From JANNOG01 sp031398915 (GTDB lineage Bacteria > Actinomycetota > Actinomycetes > Actinomycetales > JBBAYJ01): DNA of 64,000 nt. The position numbers were made by a program, and so were the translations under genes. The notes beneath the pieces are model-generated. The model was not told the DNA's origin. It worked only from the letters and a program-made list of their open reading frames with translations, and searched no databases. The stretch spans positions 3,776-67,775 of the forward strand of contig JANNOG010000048.1 of the NCBI GenBank assembly GCA_031398915.1, read 5' to 3'. Shown piece by piece: positions 51,460-59,796 of this stretch (position 1 is the stretch's first letter; every line of letters starts with the position of its first letter).

Positions 51460-51561
51460 CTCACCAGGATGGCGGACGCCCACCGGGAACCATCAGCGCG
51501 CCGGTGCGGTTGAATACAACACGAGGCGGCTGTGATGTCGCCGAGTCCTTCGGAGGAGAAC

Positions 51562-52356
51562 ATGCAAGGCAACAACCCGGTCTTCAACCGCAACGAGGCC
51601 TTCACCAACAGCGGTGGCTACGCGCGGTTCGATGTGGCCACGCCGTCGCCCGATCAGCTGCGATCGCAGTACGACCTGCCTGCCGTGACGCGCGAAGCGA
51701 CGCCGATGACCATGAATGACGTCATCGCCAAGTGCGCGCTGCTGTTCGGATTGTTCCTGCTGGCCGCCGTCCCGACGTACTTCCTCATGCCGCCGGAGCT
51801 GATCGGCATCGCCTGGATCGCGGGGATCGTCGTCACCCTGGGGTTGGGGCTCGTCATCGCCTTCAGCAAGACGGTGCGCCCGCCGCTGATCATGGCGTTC
51901 GCGGTCATCGAGGGCGTCTTCGTCGGTGCGATCAGCCAGGCTTTCGCCTACGCCTATGACGGCATCGTGCCGCAGGCGATCCTGGGCACCCTGGCGGCAT
52001 TCACCGCCATGCTGATCGCCTACCAAACCGGGCTGATCAAGGTGACCAGCCGGTTCCGCAAGATCATGACCTTCGCGATCATCGGCTGGGCGATCCTGGG
52101 CATGGCCAACCTGGTCGGTGTCCTGCTCGGTTTCTCGCTGTTCTACGGCACCGGAATCTTCGGCCTGGCCCTGTCGGCTCTGGGTGTGGTGTTGGCGTCG
52201 CTGTCGCTGGCTCTCGACTTCGACTTCATCGAGCAGGGCGTACGCAACCGGATCCCCGAGCAGTACTCGTGGCTTGCAGCCCACGGTCTGCTGGTCACCC
52301 TGGTGTGGCTCTACCTCGAAATCCTGCGCCTGCTGTCCATCCTGCGCGGCGACTGA
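51562..52356 (+). CDS. Bax inhibitor-1/YccA family membrane protein
   Basis: 264 aa. After a 50-residue hydrophilic N-terminus (GGYARFDVATPSP) there are about seven membrane segments: ALLFGLFLLAAVPTYFLM, LIGIAWIAGIVVTLGLGLVI, IMAFAVIEGVFVGAISQAFA, ILGTLAAFTAMLIAYQ, IMTFAIIGWAILGMANLVGV, LFYGTGIFGLALSALGVVLA and LAAHGLLVTLVWLYLEILRL. The motif ALDFDFIEQGVRNRIPEQYS is characteristic of the actinobacterial YccA-like branch. Relatives are thought to act as pH-dependent calcium leak channels; the role here is unknown. ATG has GGAGGAG about 5 nt upstream; an ATG at 51532 is less good. Confidence 0.92.
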   Translation: MQGNNPVFNRNEAFTNSGGYARFDVATPSPDQLRSQYDLPAVTREATPMTMNDVIAKCALLFGLFLLAAVPTYFLMPPELIGIAWIAGIVVTLGLGLVIAFSKTVRPPLIMAFAVIEGVFVGAISQAFAYAYDGIVPQAILGTLAAFTAMLIAYQTGLIKVTSRFRKIMTFAIIGWAILGMANLVGVLLGFSLFYGTGIFGLALSALGVVLASLSLALDFDFIEQGVRNRIPEQYSWLAAHGLLVTLVWLYLEILRLLSILRGD

Positions 52357-52389
52357 CCCTCTTTCCGTGACGCAAACCCGCATCGACCC

Positions 52390-52701
52390 GTGTTGATCGA
52401 ACCGACCGCGCCACGCGCGCGGCTGGCCCTCGAATCGACACGGGTCGCGGCGCGTCTGGTCGCCCTGGGTCCGCACCGGACGCCGGTCGAGCTGATGCGA
52501 CAGGCTGTCGACGACCTGGCGGCTCTGGCATGGTCTGCGGAGCAACGCGCAGGTTCTCCACCGCAGATCCGGGTCGGCGCACACGGTTGGCGTGACGTCG
52601 TCATGGTCCTGGTCGACGACCTGTTGGCGCTCACTCCGGACGTCGCCGAACTTCGACCGACCGCCGACCGGCTCACTCGGTTGCGGCGCGAGCTGCCCTG
52701 A
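52390..52701 (+). CDS. Small conserved-type hypothetical protein
   Basis: 103 aa, predicted mostly helical (RLALESTRVAARLVALGPHR, LRPTADRLTRLRRELP), with no membrane helix or signal peptide. I do not recognise a family. It lies 33 bp after the Bax-inhibitor gene in the same direction and ends 29 bp into the convergent SGNH hydrolase gene. GTG at 52390 has no obvious ribosome-binding site; the adjacent TTG is an alternative. Codon use (G/C at third positions) fits its neighbours, which supports a real gene. Confidence 0.55.
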   Translation: MLIEPTAPRARLALESTRVAARLVALGPHRTPVELMRQAVDDLAALAWSAEQRAGSPPQIRVGAHGWRDVVMVLVDDLLALTPDVAELRPTADRLTRLRRELP

Positions 52702-53770
52702 CCCGTTGTCTCTCCGTCGTGGCGCCGCGACGCAGTCGTACCCATCGACCGCGCGCACCCCGGGCCCGGCCGCTGACCGACGTGGCCGACACCTGGGTTC
52801 CTGGGTGGTCCGCAGCAACGACGGCGGCATCTGCCACGGGCGCCACCAGGTCGATCGGCGCGAGCGGATTGCCGGGCGCGCCAGGTAGGTCCCCCTGGCT
52901 GACCTCCGCGCCGGCAGAATCCACACCCAGCGCTCCCACCAGTGCAGGCATCAGGTAGTCGACCGCCCGGGCGTACCCGATGGACGACGGGTGGAAGCCG
53001 TCGTCGGCGAACATGGCGCTGCGGTCGGCGCCGAACTCCACCCGCATCAGGTCGCCGATGGACACGGCCCGTCCGCCGCTCTCGACCACCGCGATTGCCT
53101 GAGCTGCGGCCAGCCGATGCGACCAGCGACGCGCCAACAGGCGCAGCGGCTGCGGGATCGGCCGTACCGTGCCGAGATCCGGGCAGGTGCCGACGATCAC
53201 GACGACGCCGGCTGCCACCAGTCGGGACACCGCGGTGAGTAGGTGACGGACGGCGATATGTGGCGCGACCCGGGTCTTGACGTCGTTGGCGCCGATCACG
53301 ATGACTGCCGCGTGTGGCACCGCGGTGTGGGCATCCGAGGTGTCGGCCGACAGCACGGCATCGACCTGGGCGACAAGATCAGCAGACACTGCTCCGATCC
53401 GCGCCACCACCCGTAGGTCGACGGGCCGTCCGGTCAGATCTGCCAGCCGCGTCGCCAGCAGGGCGCCGGGGGTCGAGGATGCCGCATGGGCGCCCTGACC
53501 CACGGCACCGGAATCGCCGATCATGACCAGGCGCCAGGGCGTTGCGCGAGCTGCAGGGTCATCGACCTCCGCAGCACCCGGCTGGGTGCCAGAGCTCGCC
53601 GCTGGCGTCCACGCCGGCCCGGGCGTGGGCAGGTACCAACCGTCGGCTGCGGGTGCTGCAGGCATCCGCGGCTCGATCCACCGTCGCGCGGCCAGGGATT
53701 CGGCCAGCAGCAGGGCGACGCCGCTCACGCCGGCGAGGGTGAGCCCGCCACCTCCGACCGCGGCAGCCAA
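52673..53770 (-). CDS. Membrane-anchored SGNH/GDSL-family hydrolase
   Basis: 365 aa from a TTG start. An N-terminal hydrophobic segment (GGGGLTLAGVSGVALLLAES) serves as signal or anchor. The SGNH blocks are MIGDSGAVGQGAHAAS (nucleophile Ser), ARIGAVSAD (Gly), VIVIGANDVKT (Asn) and DDGFHPSSIGYARAVDYL (Asp/His). It should cleave esters outside the membrane, for example acyl groups of lipids or polysaccharide. No ATG, GTG or TTG is in frame upstream, but a CTG at 53839 overlaps the stop of the MBL gene by 4 bp and would add SRNSPAVTAPAPRRVAAARR, a proper basic n-region. The real start may be that CTG. Confidence 0.82.
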   Translation of the reverse strand: MAAAVGGGGLTLAGVSGVALLLAESLAARRWIEPRMPAAPAADGWYLPTPGPAWTPAASSGTQPGAAEVDDPAARATPWRLVMIGDSGAVGQGAHAASSTPGALLATRLADLTGRPVDLRVVARIGAVSADLVAQVDAVLSADTSDAHTAVPHAAVIVIGANDVKTRVAPHIAVRHLLTAVSRLVAAGVVVIVGTCPDLGTVRPIPQPLRLLARRWSHRLAAAQAIAVVESGGRAVSIGDLMRVEFGADRSAMFADDGFHPSSIGYARAVDYLMPALVGALGVDSAGAEVSQGDLPGAPGNPLAPIDLVAPVADAAVVAADHPGTQVSATSVSGRARGARGRWVRLRRGATTERQRVRAARAATE

Positions 53771-53835
53771 AGCGACACGCCTGGCTGCCGCGACCCGACG
53801 TGGCGCAGGCGCGGTGACGGCAGGGCTGTTCCGGC

Positions 53836-54555
53836 TCAGCGCTGGGACACCCGACGTGCCCGCAACCAGGCGCGGATCTTCTCGCGTGGTTGCTCTCGAA
53901 TCTCAGGACCGTGGGTGAATGCCGCCATCGAGTACTCCAGTTCACCGAGAACGTGACGGGTCTCCTGGTACATCGGGAAATCGTGCGTGACGTATGCGGG
54001 CAATCCGCGCAGACCGGCCACGTTCATGATCGTGTCACCGGTGACGAGGATGCCGGTGGGTTCGTGAAGCAGGGACATGTGCCCCGGGGTGTGCCCGGGG
54101 GTGTGAACGACCCGGAGTCCACCCGCGACGGGCAAGACGTCCCCGTCGGCGACCTCCTCGCCCACGTCCATGGCGGGAAACGCCTGGTTGACGGGGATCC
54201 CGAACAGGCGAGTCACCACATACCGGCGATCCGGTGTCGGGGGCGTGCCGCTTCGGGCGAACGGCGCGTCGTCGCTGTGGACGATCACGCGGGCGCCGGT
54301 TCCTCGGGCGATCCGCGCTGCGGAGCCGGCATGGTCATAGTGACTATGAGTAAGTACCACTCGCCGAATGTCACGAGGGTGTTTGCCAATGGACAACAGG
54401 CCATCCAGTAGCCGTCGTGACGCGAACGGCGTCCCGGCGTCGACCAGCGTCACCGACGTGTCCTGCTCGACGAACGCGAACGAGTTGACCACGTCGAACG
54501 GGGTTGTCGGGATCCGCCATACCCCCGGCGCGAGAAACACTGCTGCGGTTGCCAC
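53836..54555 (-). CDS. Metallo-beta-lactamase fold hydrolase
   Basis: 239 aa. Metal ligands are in LTHSHYDHAGSAARI (HxHxDH), VVHTPGHTPGHMSLLHE and LVTGDTIM, and FTHGPEI near the C-terminus gives the last His. This is the glyoxalase II/quorum-quenching-like MBL superfamily; the substrate is not apparent. GTG start at 54555 has TACCCT 6 nt upstream, a leaderless arrangement. It is divergent from the cystathionine beta-synthase gene, with only 44 bp between the starts, and probably forms an operon with the SGNH hydrolase downstream. Confidence 0.88.
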   Translation of the reverse strand: MATAAVFLAPGVWRIPTTPFDVVNSFAFVEQDTSVTLVDAGTPFASRRLLDGLLSIGKHPRDIRRVVLTHSHYDHAGSAARIARGTGARVIVHSDDAPFARSGTPPTPDRRYVVTRLFGIPVNQAFPAMDVGEEVADGDVLPVAGGLRVVHTPGHTPGHMSLLHEPTGILVTGDTIMNVAGLRGLPAYVTHDFPMYQETRHVLGELEYSMAAFTHGPEIREQPREKIRAWLRARRVSQR

Positions 54556-54561
54556 GGCGCC

Positions 54562-54567
54562 AGGGTA
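54562..54567 (-). promoter_or_regulatory. Leaderless -10 hexamer of the MBL hydrolase gene
   Basis: Minus-strand TACCCT followed by 6 nt (GGCGCC) and the GTG start. On the other strand the cbs ATG is preceded at 6 nt by CACGAT, a weaker match to the same pattern. Confidence 0.45.
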
Positions 54568-54599
54568 AGCAGCGGTGGGGTTTCTGACACGATGAGCCC

Positions 54600-56033
54600 A
54601 TGCGCTTCGCCGAGTCGGTCGTCGACCTGGTTGGTCACACTCCTCTCGTCCGACTCTCGCGGGTGACCCACGGCCTGTGGCCGGGCGCAGCCGAGGGCCG
54701 GGGACCCACAGTCCTCGCCAAAGTCGAATATCTGAATCCGGGCGGCAGCGTCAAGGATCGAATCGCCCTCAAGATGGTCGAGGCGGCAGAGGCCGACGGC
54801 AGCCTTCCCCCCGGCGGCACGATCGTCGAGCCCACCAGCGGCAACACCGGTGTCGGACTGGCCCTGGTCGCGCAGCAACGTGGCTACACGTGCGTGTTCG
54901 TCTGCCCGGACAAGGTCAGCGAGGACAAGCGCAACGTGCTACGGGCATACGGCGCCGAGGTCGTGGTGTGCCCCACCGCCGTCGAGCCGAGCGACCCCGA
55001 GTCCTACTACTCGGTCTCTGACCGCCTGGCCCGCGAACTGCCGGGAGGGTGGAAGCCCAACCAGTATGCGAATCCCGCGGGCCCGGCCAGTCACTACGAG
55101 ACCACCGGTCCGGAGATCTGGTCCGACACGGATGGCCGTGTGACGCACTTCGTTGCCGGTGTCGGTACCGGTGGGACCATCACCGGTACCGGCCGGTACC
55201 TGAAGGACGCAAGTGCGGCGCTCGCCGCCTCCGATCCGACGGCACGGCGCCGGGGCGTGCGAGTCGTCGGGGTGGATCCGGAGGGGTCGGTGTACTCCGG
55301 CGGCACAGGTCGGCCGTACCTGGTCGAGGGTGTGGGAGAAGACTTCTGGCCCAGCGCCTACGACCCCACGGTGCCGGACGAGATCGTAGCGGTCAGTGAT
55401 GCCGACTCGTTTCACATGACCCGGCGATTGGCCCGCGAGGAGGGCTTGCTGGTGGGCGGATCGTGCGGGATGGCCGCCGTGGGTGCGTTGCGAGTCGCTG
55501 CCCGGCTCGCGGCCGAGGGCCATGACGACGCGGTCATCGTCGTGCTGTTGCCGGACGGCGGCCGCGGGTATCTGTCCAAGATATTCAACGATTCGTGGAT
55601 GGCCTCGTACGGTTTCCTGCCGGGTGGAGTGGGACGGACCGCCGGTGAGGTGTTGCGCAGCAAGAGCGGTGACATGCCGGCACTGGTCCACACGCATCCT
55701 GGCGAGACGCTTCGTGACGCCATCGAAATCCTGCGGACCTATCAGGTGTCTCAGATGCCGGTCGTCAAGGCAGAGCCCCCCATCATGGCGGGGGAGGTAG
55801 CGGGGTCGGTCACCGAAACCCACTTGCTCGACGTCGTGTTCAGTGGCGATGCCAATCTCGCGGATCCGGTGTCGGCTCACATGGGTCCGCCGTTACCCCT
55901 CATCGGGTCCGGTGAGGACGTCGAAACGGTTCGCAAGGCCCTGCAGCTCTCGGACGCGGTCATGGTGATCGACGACGGCAAGCCGATCGGTGTGCTGACG
56001 CGCCACGACCTTCTCGGCTTTCTCGCATCGTGA
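54600..56033 (+). CDS. cbs: Cystathionine beta-synthase
   Basis: 477 aa. PLP-dependent condensation of homocysteine and serine. The fold type II catalytic domain (1-330) shows VGHTPLVRLSRVTHGLWPG, the PLP Lys in NPGGSVKDRIALKMVEAAEA, EPTSGNTGVGLALVAQQRGY and GVGTGGTITGTGRYLKD. Two CBS domains (about 355-475) follow, with SGDMPALVHTHPGETLRDAI and VIDDGKPIGVLTRHDLLGFL; this distinguishes it from cysteine synthases. It supports reverse transsulfuration to cysteine. ATG at 54600 has no Shine-Dalgarno sequence. Confidence 0.94.
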   Translation: MRFAESVVDLVGHTPLVRLSRVTHGLWPGAAEGRGPTVLAKVEYLNPGGSVKDRIALKMVEAAEADGSLPPGGTIVEPTSGNTGVGLALVAQQRGYTCVFVCPDKVSEDKRNVLRAYGAEVVVCPTAVEPSDPESYYSVSDRLARELPGGWKPNQYANPAGPASHYETTGPEIWSDTDGRVTHFVAGVGTGGTITGTGRYLKDASAALAASDPTARRRGVRVVGVDPEGSVYSGGTGRPYLVEGVGEDFWPSAYDPTVPDEIVAVSDADSFHMTRRLAREEGLLVGGSCGMAAVGALRVAARLAAEGHDDAVIVVLLPDGGRGYLSKIFNDSWMASYGFLPGGVGRTAGEVLRSKSGDMPALVHTHPGETLRDAIEILRTYQVSQMPVVKAEPPIMAGEVAGSVTETHLLDVVFSGDANLADPVSAHMGPPLPLIGSGEDVETVRKALQLSDAVMVIDDGKPIGVLTRHDLLGFLAS

Positions 56034-56046
56034 GGTCGCGCACCTC

Positions 56047-57390
56047 GTGAGCGACGGCCATCCGTCGACGCCCGGCGTCGGCGCGTTGTTCCTGCGTCCC
56101 CGCCGTCGGGGTGACGCCCACGGATTGGGTGCCGGCCGGTCGTCGGCGTTGCAGAGTCCCGTGACGCGCGGCACCTTCCTGCTGCATGGTGACCTGCACA
56201 ACCATTCGGACCTGTCGGACGGGTTCGGCCACGCCGAAGACGCCTTCGCGTCGATGCGGGCTGCGGGCCTGGACGCCGCCGCTCTCACCGACCACGCCGG
56301 TATAAGCGATCGCAGCGGAGCACTCGACCCGCATCTGGTCGACACGCTGCGACGGGTGTGGCCCGAGGACCCGGGGATGCCCTCGTCGCTGATGGGTGAC
56401 ACGGAATACGCGCGAGCCGGTGATCTTGCTGCTGCAGCCGAAAGCCGGGGCGAGTTCGCTGCGATTCGTGGTTTCGAGTGGACAACCCCACATCTGGGAC
56501 ACATCAACGTCTGGTTCTCCCCGACCTGGACTCCGGTGACCGACGTCACCATCTCGGGCGGGGTCGCCACGCTGCATGACTGGCTGGCGTCCGCAGCCGA
56601 CGAGCCCGACGGCCAGGACATTCTCGCCGGCTTCAACCACCCCGGACGTGAGCGCCTGCGCTTCGACGCTTTCCGCTTCGACGCACGACTCGCTGATCGG
56701 CTGGTGAGCCTGGAGATGTTCAACCGGGACAGCGACTACCTGTTCGAGGGGGTATCCCGCGGGGGTCGGTCACCCCTGGTCGATTGCCTGGCGGCGGGGT
56801 GGTGGCCCGGTCTGGCAGGGGTGAGCGACGAGCACAGCCCGCGCTGGGGATTCGAACCTGGTAGGGGTCGAACCGGATTGTGGGTACGTGAGTGGTCCCG
56901 AGCGGGAGTGCGGGAAGCTCTGGCCGCCCGTCGAATCTTCGCCACACGCGAGCCCGGGCTGCGCCTCGACGTGGTGGCCGCCTGGGCGCGTCCCGGCACC
57001 GCAACGATCGCGTCGGTGATCACTCGGGGCGAGGCGGTCCGGATGGGGAGCCGACTGGGCCCGGTTCAGGCTGTCGCGCCCGACGAACGTGCCGACCCGA
57101 CGGCCGTCGATCTGGCCGTCGACCTCGCCGGCCCTGGTGAGTGGGAGGGCCGTGAGGTCGCCATTCAGGTGCTCACGACAGGCGCCCTGGTCCCCGAGGT
57201 GGTCATGGAAACTGTGGGCCGGTTCGGATCACCGATCGTGGTGCGGACCCCCGTGGGCGGTGACGACTCGACCCCCTGGTTGGTGGTGAGAATCGCTGAT
57301 CTGATCGAGCGCAACGAACGGCCAGGGCCCGTGGGGCACTTGGGCAACCGTCGGGCGCTCGCCTACGCCAGTCCTATCCGGCTGACCTGA
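56047..57390 (+). CDS. PHP/CehA-like metal-dependent hydrolase
   Basis: 447 aa. The metal site motif LLHGDLHNHSDLSDGFG (about residues 46-62) and ALTDHAG are typical of PHP-domain and CehA/McbA-type phosphoesterases; RGFEWTTPHLGHINVWF, AGFNHPGRERLRFDAF and GLAGVSDEHSPRWG give further His/Asp ligands. The C-terminal part (about 330-447) is a beta-rich domain without a clear family. It probably cleaves a phosphoester or carbamate ester. GTG start lies 13 bp after the cbs stop, so co-transcription is likely. Confidence 0.78.
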   Translation: MSDGHPSTPGVGALFLRPRRRGDAHGLGAGRSSALQSPVTRGTFLLHGDLHNHSDLSDGFGHAEDAFASMRAAGLDAAALTDHAGISDRSGALDPHLVDTLRRVWPEDPGMPSSLMGDTEYARAGDLAAAAESRGEFAAIRGFEWTTPHLGHINVWFSPTWTPVTDVTISGGVATLHDWLASAADEPDGQDILAGFNHPGRERLRFDAFRFDARLADRLVSLEMFNRDSDYLFEGVSRGGRSPLVDCLAAGWWPGLAGVSDEHSPRWGFEPGRGRTGLWVREWSRAGVREALAARRIFATREPGLRLDVVAAWARPGTATIASVITRGEAVRMGSRLGPVQAVAPDERADPTAVDLAVDLAGPGEWEGREVAIQVLTTGALVPEVVMETVGRFGSPIVVRTPVGGDDSTPWLVVRIADLIERNERPGPVGHLGNRRALAYASPIRLT

Positions 57391-57411
57391 GCGAGCTCTC
57401 AGCTGGTGTGC

Positions 57412-57417
57412 ATAGGG
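57412..57417 (+). promoter_or_regulatory. Leaderless -10 hexamer of the sortase gene
   Basis: TAGGGT, 7 nt, then GTG at 57425. No ribosome-binding site precedes the start. This spacing favours the GTG over the adjacent ATG at 57428 as the start codon. Confidence 0.48.
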
Positions 57418-57424
57418 TGGTCAC

Positions 57425-58117
57425 GTGATGCGGATCGGCAAGGCACAGATGGCCACGACTGCTGTGGTCGTGATTGCGGTTCTCACGGTGACCGGGTGCA
57501 CTCGCGAGGCCGCTTCGGCTGCGGACCCGTCGGCGCCCACCAGCACTACCACCAGCAGCAGCCGACCTAGCAGTACCCGAACGCCCACGTCGACCGAGGC
57601 GACGACCACCAGCGTGGTCGCGTCCGCCGAGCAACGCCCCACGACCGCACCGCCTGTGGCCGCGCCACGTGCCACTGTCTCGTCTGAGCTGCAGCTGGTG
57701 GTGGCAGCCGTCGACATCGATGCACCCATCATCGAGGTGGGCGTTACGGACAGTCGCGTGTTGGAGATCCCGGAAGATCCGGCCGTCGTAGGACGATGGG
57801 GCGACGGCGCCCGCCCCGGCGACGGAACCGGGTCCATAGTCCTGGCGGGCCATGTCGACTACAACGGGCGGCCTGGGGCGTTGAGGGCCCTGGCGTCACT
57901 CGAACCGGGCGATCAGGCGGTGCTCGCCGGCTCGGATGGCGACAAGATCTACATTGCCGAACGAGTGGACGTCTATCAGAAGCAGGCGCTGCCATACGAG
58001 GCGATCTTCCAATATGACGTGTCTGAGCGCCTCGTCATCGTCACCTGCGGTGGCCGGTTCGACCGCGCGGCAGGACATTACGAAAGCAACGTCGTCGCCT
58101 ACCTGCGTCCGGCCTGA
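57425..58117 (+). CDS. Class F sortase
   Basis: 230 aa. A hydrophobic start ending VLTVTGC gives a possible lipobox (Cys25), followed by a Ser/Thr/Pro-rich spacer (about 30-85). The sortase domain (about 95-230) contains IDAPIIEVGV, EDPAVVGRWGDGARPGDGTG, the catalytic His143 in VLAGHVDYNG, Cys208 in LVIVTCGGRFDRAAGHYESN and Arg211 or Arg214. These patterns are those of actinobacterial class F sortases. It should cleave a sorting signal and attach proteins to the wall; the LALTG protein at 31601 is a candidate substrate, though class E enzymes are the usual LAxTG sortases. Confidence 0.88.
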   Translation: MMRIGKAQMATTAVVVIAVLTVTGCTREAASAADPSAPTSTTTSSSRPSSTRTPTSTEATTTSVVASAEQRPTTAPPVAAPRATVSSELQLVVAAVDIDAPIIEVGVTDSRVLEIPEDPAVVGRWGDGARPGDGTGSIVLAGHVDYNGRPGALRALASLEPGDQAVLAGSDGDKIYIAERVDVYQKQALPYEAIFQYDVSERLVIVTCGGRFDRAAGHYESNVVAYLRPA

Positions 58118-58168
58118 GCGTCCCCTGCCGATTCGGCCCGGACGAAGGGCCACGCCCGCCTCGCTCAG

Positions 58169-59545
58169 TCATGGCGAGGGGTCGGCTTCGAGCCTCCACT
58201 GCTTGTCCAGGTGAGCGATCGCCTCATGGAGGACCTCAGTGATGGGCCGTCGCGGTCGTTGTCGTGGATCGACGTGGCGGGGTGGAATCAACCTCAGCCC
58301 GCCCTGGTCTGCCCGGACGATGAACCATTCCCCGGCGTGGACGGCGGTGTGGTGTCTCGGACACAACAGGACCAAGTTGTCCATGTCCGATGAGCCGCCG
58401 TTTGCCCAGAACACGATGTGGTGGGCGTCGCACCAATCGGGAGGCGCGCCACAGACGATGCACCCCTCGTCGCGGGCGGCTAATGCTCGGCGCTGTGCGA
58501 TCGTGACGAGGCGGTGCTCGCGTCCGACGTCCAGTGGACCCAGAGAAGCGTCCATGACCACCCGCTGCAGCACCGCGTCGCAGGCGAGTCGTGCCAGTGC
58601 CCATGGCTGGAGCACCTCGCCGGACTCGGTCACGGCCGATGTGGTCAGCGGTGGTGTGTCGGCGTGATCCGGTGGCGTCGACTCGGCGCCGACGAGTTGG
58701 GCTGACGTGGCGTGGACCACCACACGTGGTCGTTCGCCACGTCGCGGCTGTGCCACCCCGAGGGCCAGATCCGACACGGTCGCGAGCGCATCGGCACGTC
58801 GTTGCCGGGCGGTACGGAGGTCTCGGTCGCTACTCCCGTCCCTGTGGTTCACCATCGGTTCTGGCGCCGAGTGCGCATCGATCGCGGCCCGCAGCGACGC
58901 CCCCGCTATGGCGTCGAGTTGGAATCGACCGACCAACATTCCCGTGCTGTCCGTGTTCATGTCCAAGAAGCGACGTTGCGCAGCGCCCGGGTCGCGCCGC
59001 CTATGACCGTCCGGGTCGACTCGATCCAACATCATGCGCACGGCTGTTCGTAGCTCGCGCGCACTGGAGCCAGCATCCACGACGGTGTGCAGCAGTGATG
59101 TGACGGCTGCTCGGTTCTCGGCGTCGTCCAACAGGTGATGGGGGATCGCGTCCATGCATGCGACGGCGACGTCGACGTGCTCGCGACAGACAGCCCCCTG
59201 TGTCAACCGGGGGTCGAAGCCCGCGAGCACCCCGTCGGGCGCGGTCGCCCTAGCGGCGGCGACATCACGACGGGCGGCGCCGGCCGATGCTCCGGTCGCC
59301 TCGCGAACCAGCCCCTCCGTCCGAGACCCACCCCCATCACCATGACCGTCGATCTGACGCAGCACGCAGAGGTACGCGGCCTCGATCGCACACCGCACCA
59401 CTGCCATCTGGTGCAACGCCCGGGTCAATGTGTCGCGCGGCATGGCCGAGGAGGGGTGGTCGAGGAGTTGGCGTGCCGCAGCGACCGAGACGGTGATCGC
59501 GGTGATCGCGTCCATCGCATCCTCCGGTCCTTCGCTGTGCGACAT
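58169..59545 (-). CDS. DUF222 / HNH endonuclease domain protein
   Basis: 458 aa. The N-terminal DUF222 region (about 10-330) includes RALHQMAVVRCAIEAAYLCV and EGLVREATGASAGAARRDVA. The C-terminal HNH domain (about 365-420) has CIVCGAPPDWCDAHHIVFWA and LVLLCPRHHTAVHAGEW, with zinc-binding CxxC and the catalytic His pair. Such proteins are common and often multicopy in actinomycetes; some are mobile and their cleavage target is unknown. ATG at 59545 has TAGTGT 6 nt upstream. It converges on the sortase gene. No flanking repeats or insertion site are seen. Confidence 0.9.
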   Translation of the reverse strand: MSHSEGPEDAMDAITAITVSVAAARQLLDHPSSAMPRDTLTRALHQMAVVRCAIEAAYLCVLRQIDGHGDGGGSRTEGLVREATGASAGAARRDVAAARATAPDGVLAGFDPRLTQGAVCREHVDVAVACMDAIPHHLLDDAENRAAVTSLLHTVVDAGSSARELRTAVRMMLDRVDPDGHRRRDPGAAQRRFLDMNTDSTGMLVGRFQLDAIAGASLRAAIDAHSAPEPMVNHRDGSSDRDLRTARQRRADALATVSDLALGVAQPRRGERPRVVVHATSAQLVGAESTPPDHADTPPLTTSAVTESGEVLQPWALARLACDAVLQRVVMDASLGPLDVGREHRLVTIAQRRALAARDEGCIVCGAPPDWCDAHHIVFWANGGSSDMDNLVLLCPRHHTAVHAGEWFIVRADQGGLRLIPPRHVDPRQRPRRPITEVLHEAIAHLDKQWRLEADPSP

Positions 59546-59551
59546 GTTCGA

Positions 59552-59557
59552 ACACTA
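59552..59557 (-). promoter_or_regulatory. Leaderless -10 hexamer of the DUF222-HNH gene
   Basis: Minus-strand TAGTGT followed by TCGAAC and the ATG at 59545. The region is locally AT-richer (AACACTAGTACG). Confidence 0.48.
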
Positions 59558-59673
59558 GTACGAACAGAGCGACTCGTCCACCTTTCCGATAGCCACCGCG
59601 ACGCGACCGCCCTGCCCCGCCTGAGGCCGCCCAGCTCGTATCGGCGCCGCCCTACAAGCCGCCGCCCGCCGCA

Positions 59674-59707
59674 GGCCCTGGCCCGCCCGAGGCCCTGGCC
59701 CGCCCGA
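59674..59707 (+). repeat. 17-bp tandem repeat, two perfect copies
   Basis: GGCCCTGGCCCGCCCGA occurs at 59674-59690 and 59691-59707, followed by a partial third unit. It lies in the 251-bp gap between the HNH gene and the ABC importer. The gap has no THI-box consensus, so a TPP riboswitch is not supported. Confidence 0.8.
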
Positions 59708-59796
59708 GGCCTCGCCCGGGCATGCGAAACGCCATGGAAACCACCGCGCAACACCCAAAGGTGATCTTCTGTCATCCTCCGGCCGTGAGGTCCGAG

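Noticed and set aside
58169..59545. DUF222-HNH gene as evidence of a mobile element or intein
   Set aside because: No flanking direct repeats, transposase, integrase or disrupted host gene is visible. Such genes are ordinary chromosomal genes in actinomycetes.
59546..59796. TPP riboswitch before the THI5-like importer
   Set aside because: No CUGAGA or ACCUGAU-type THI-box sequence is present. The gap contains a 17-bp tandem repeat instead.
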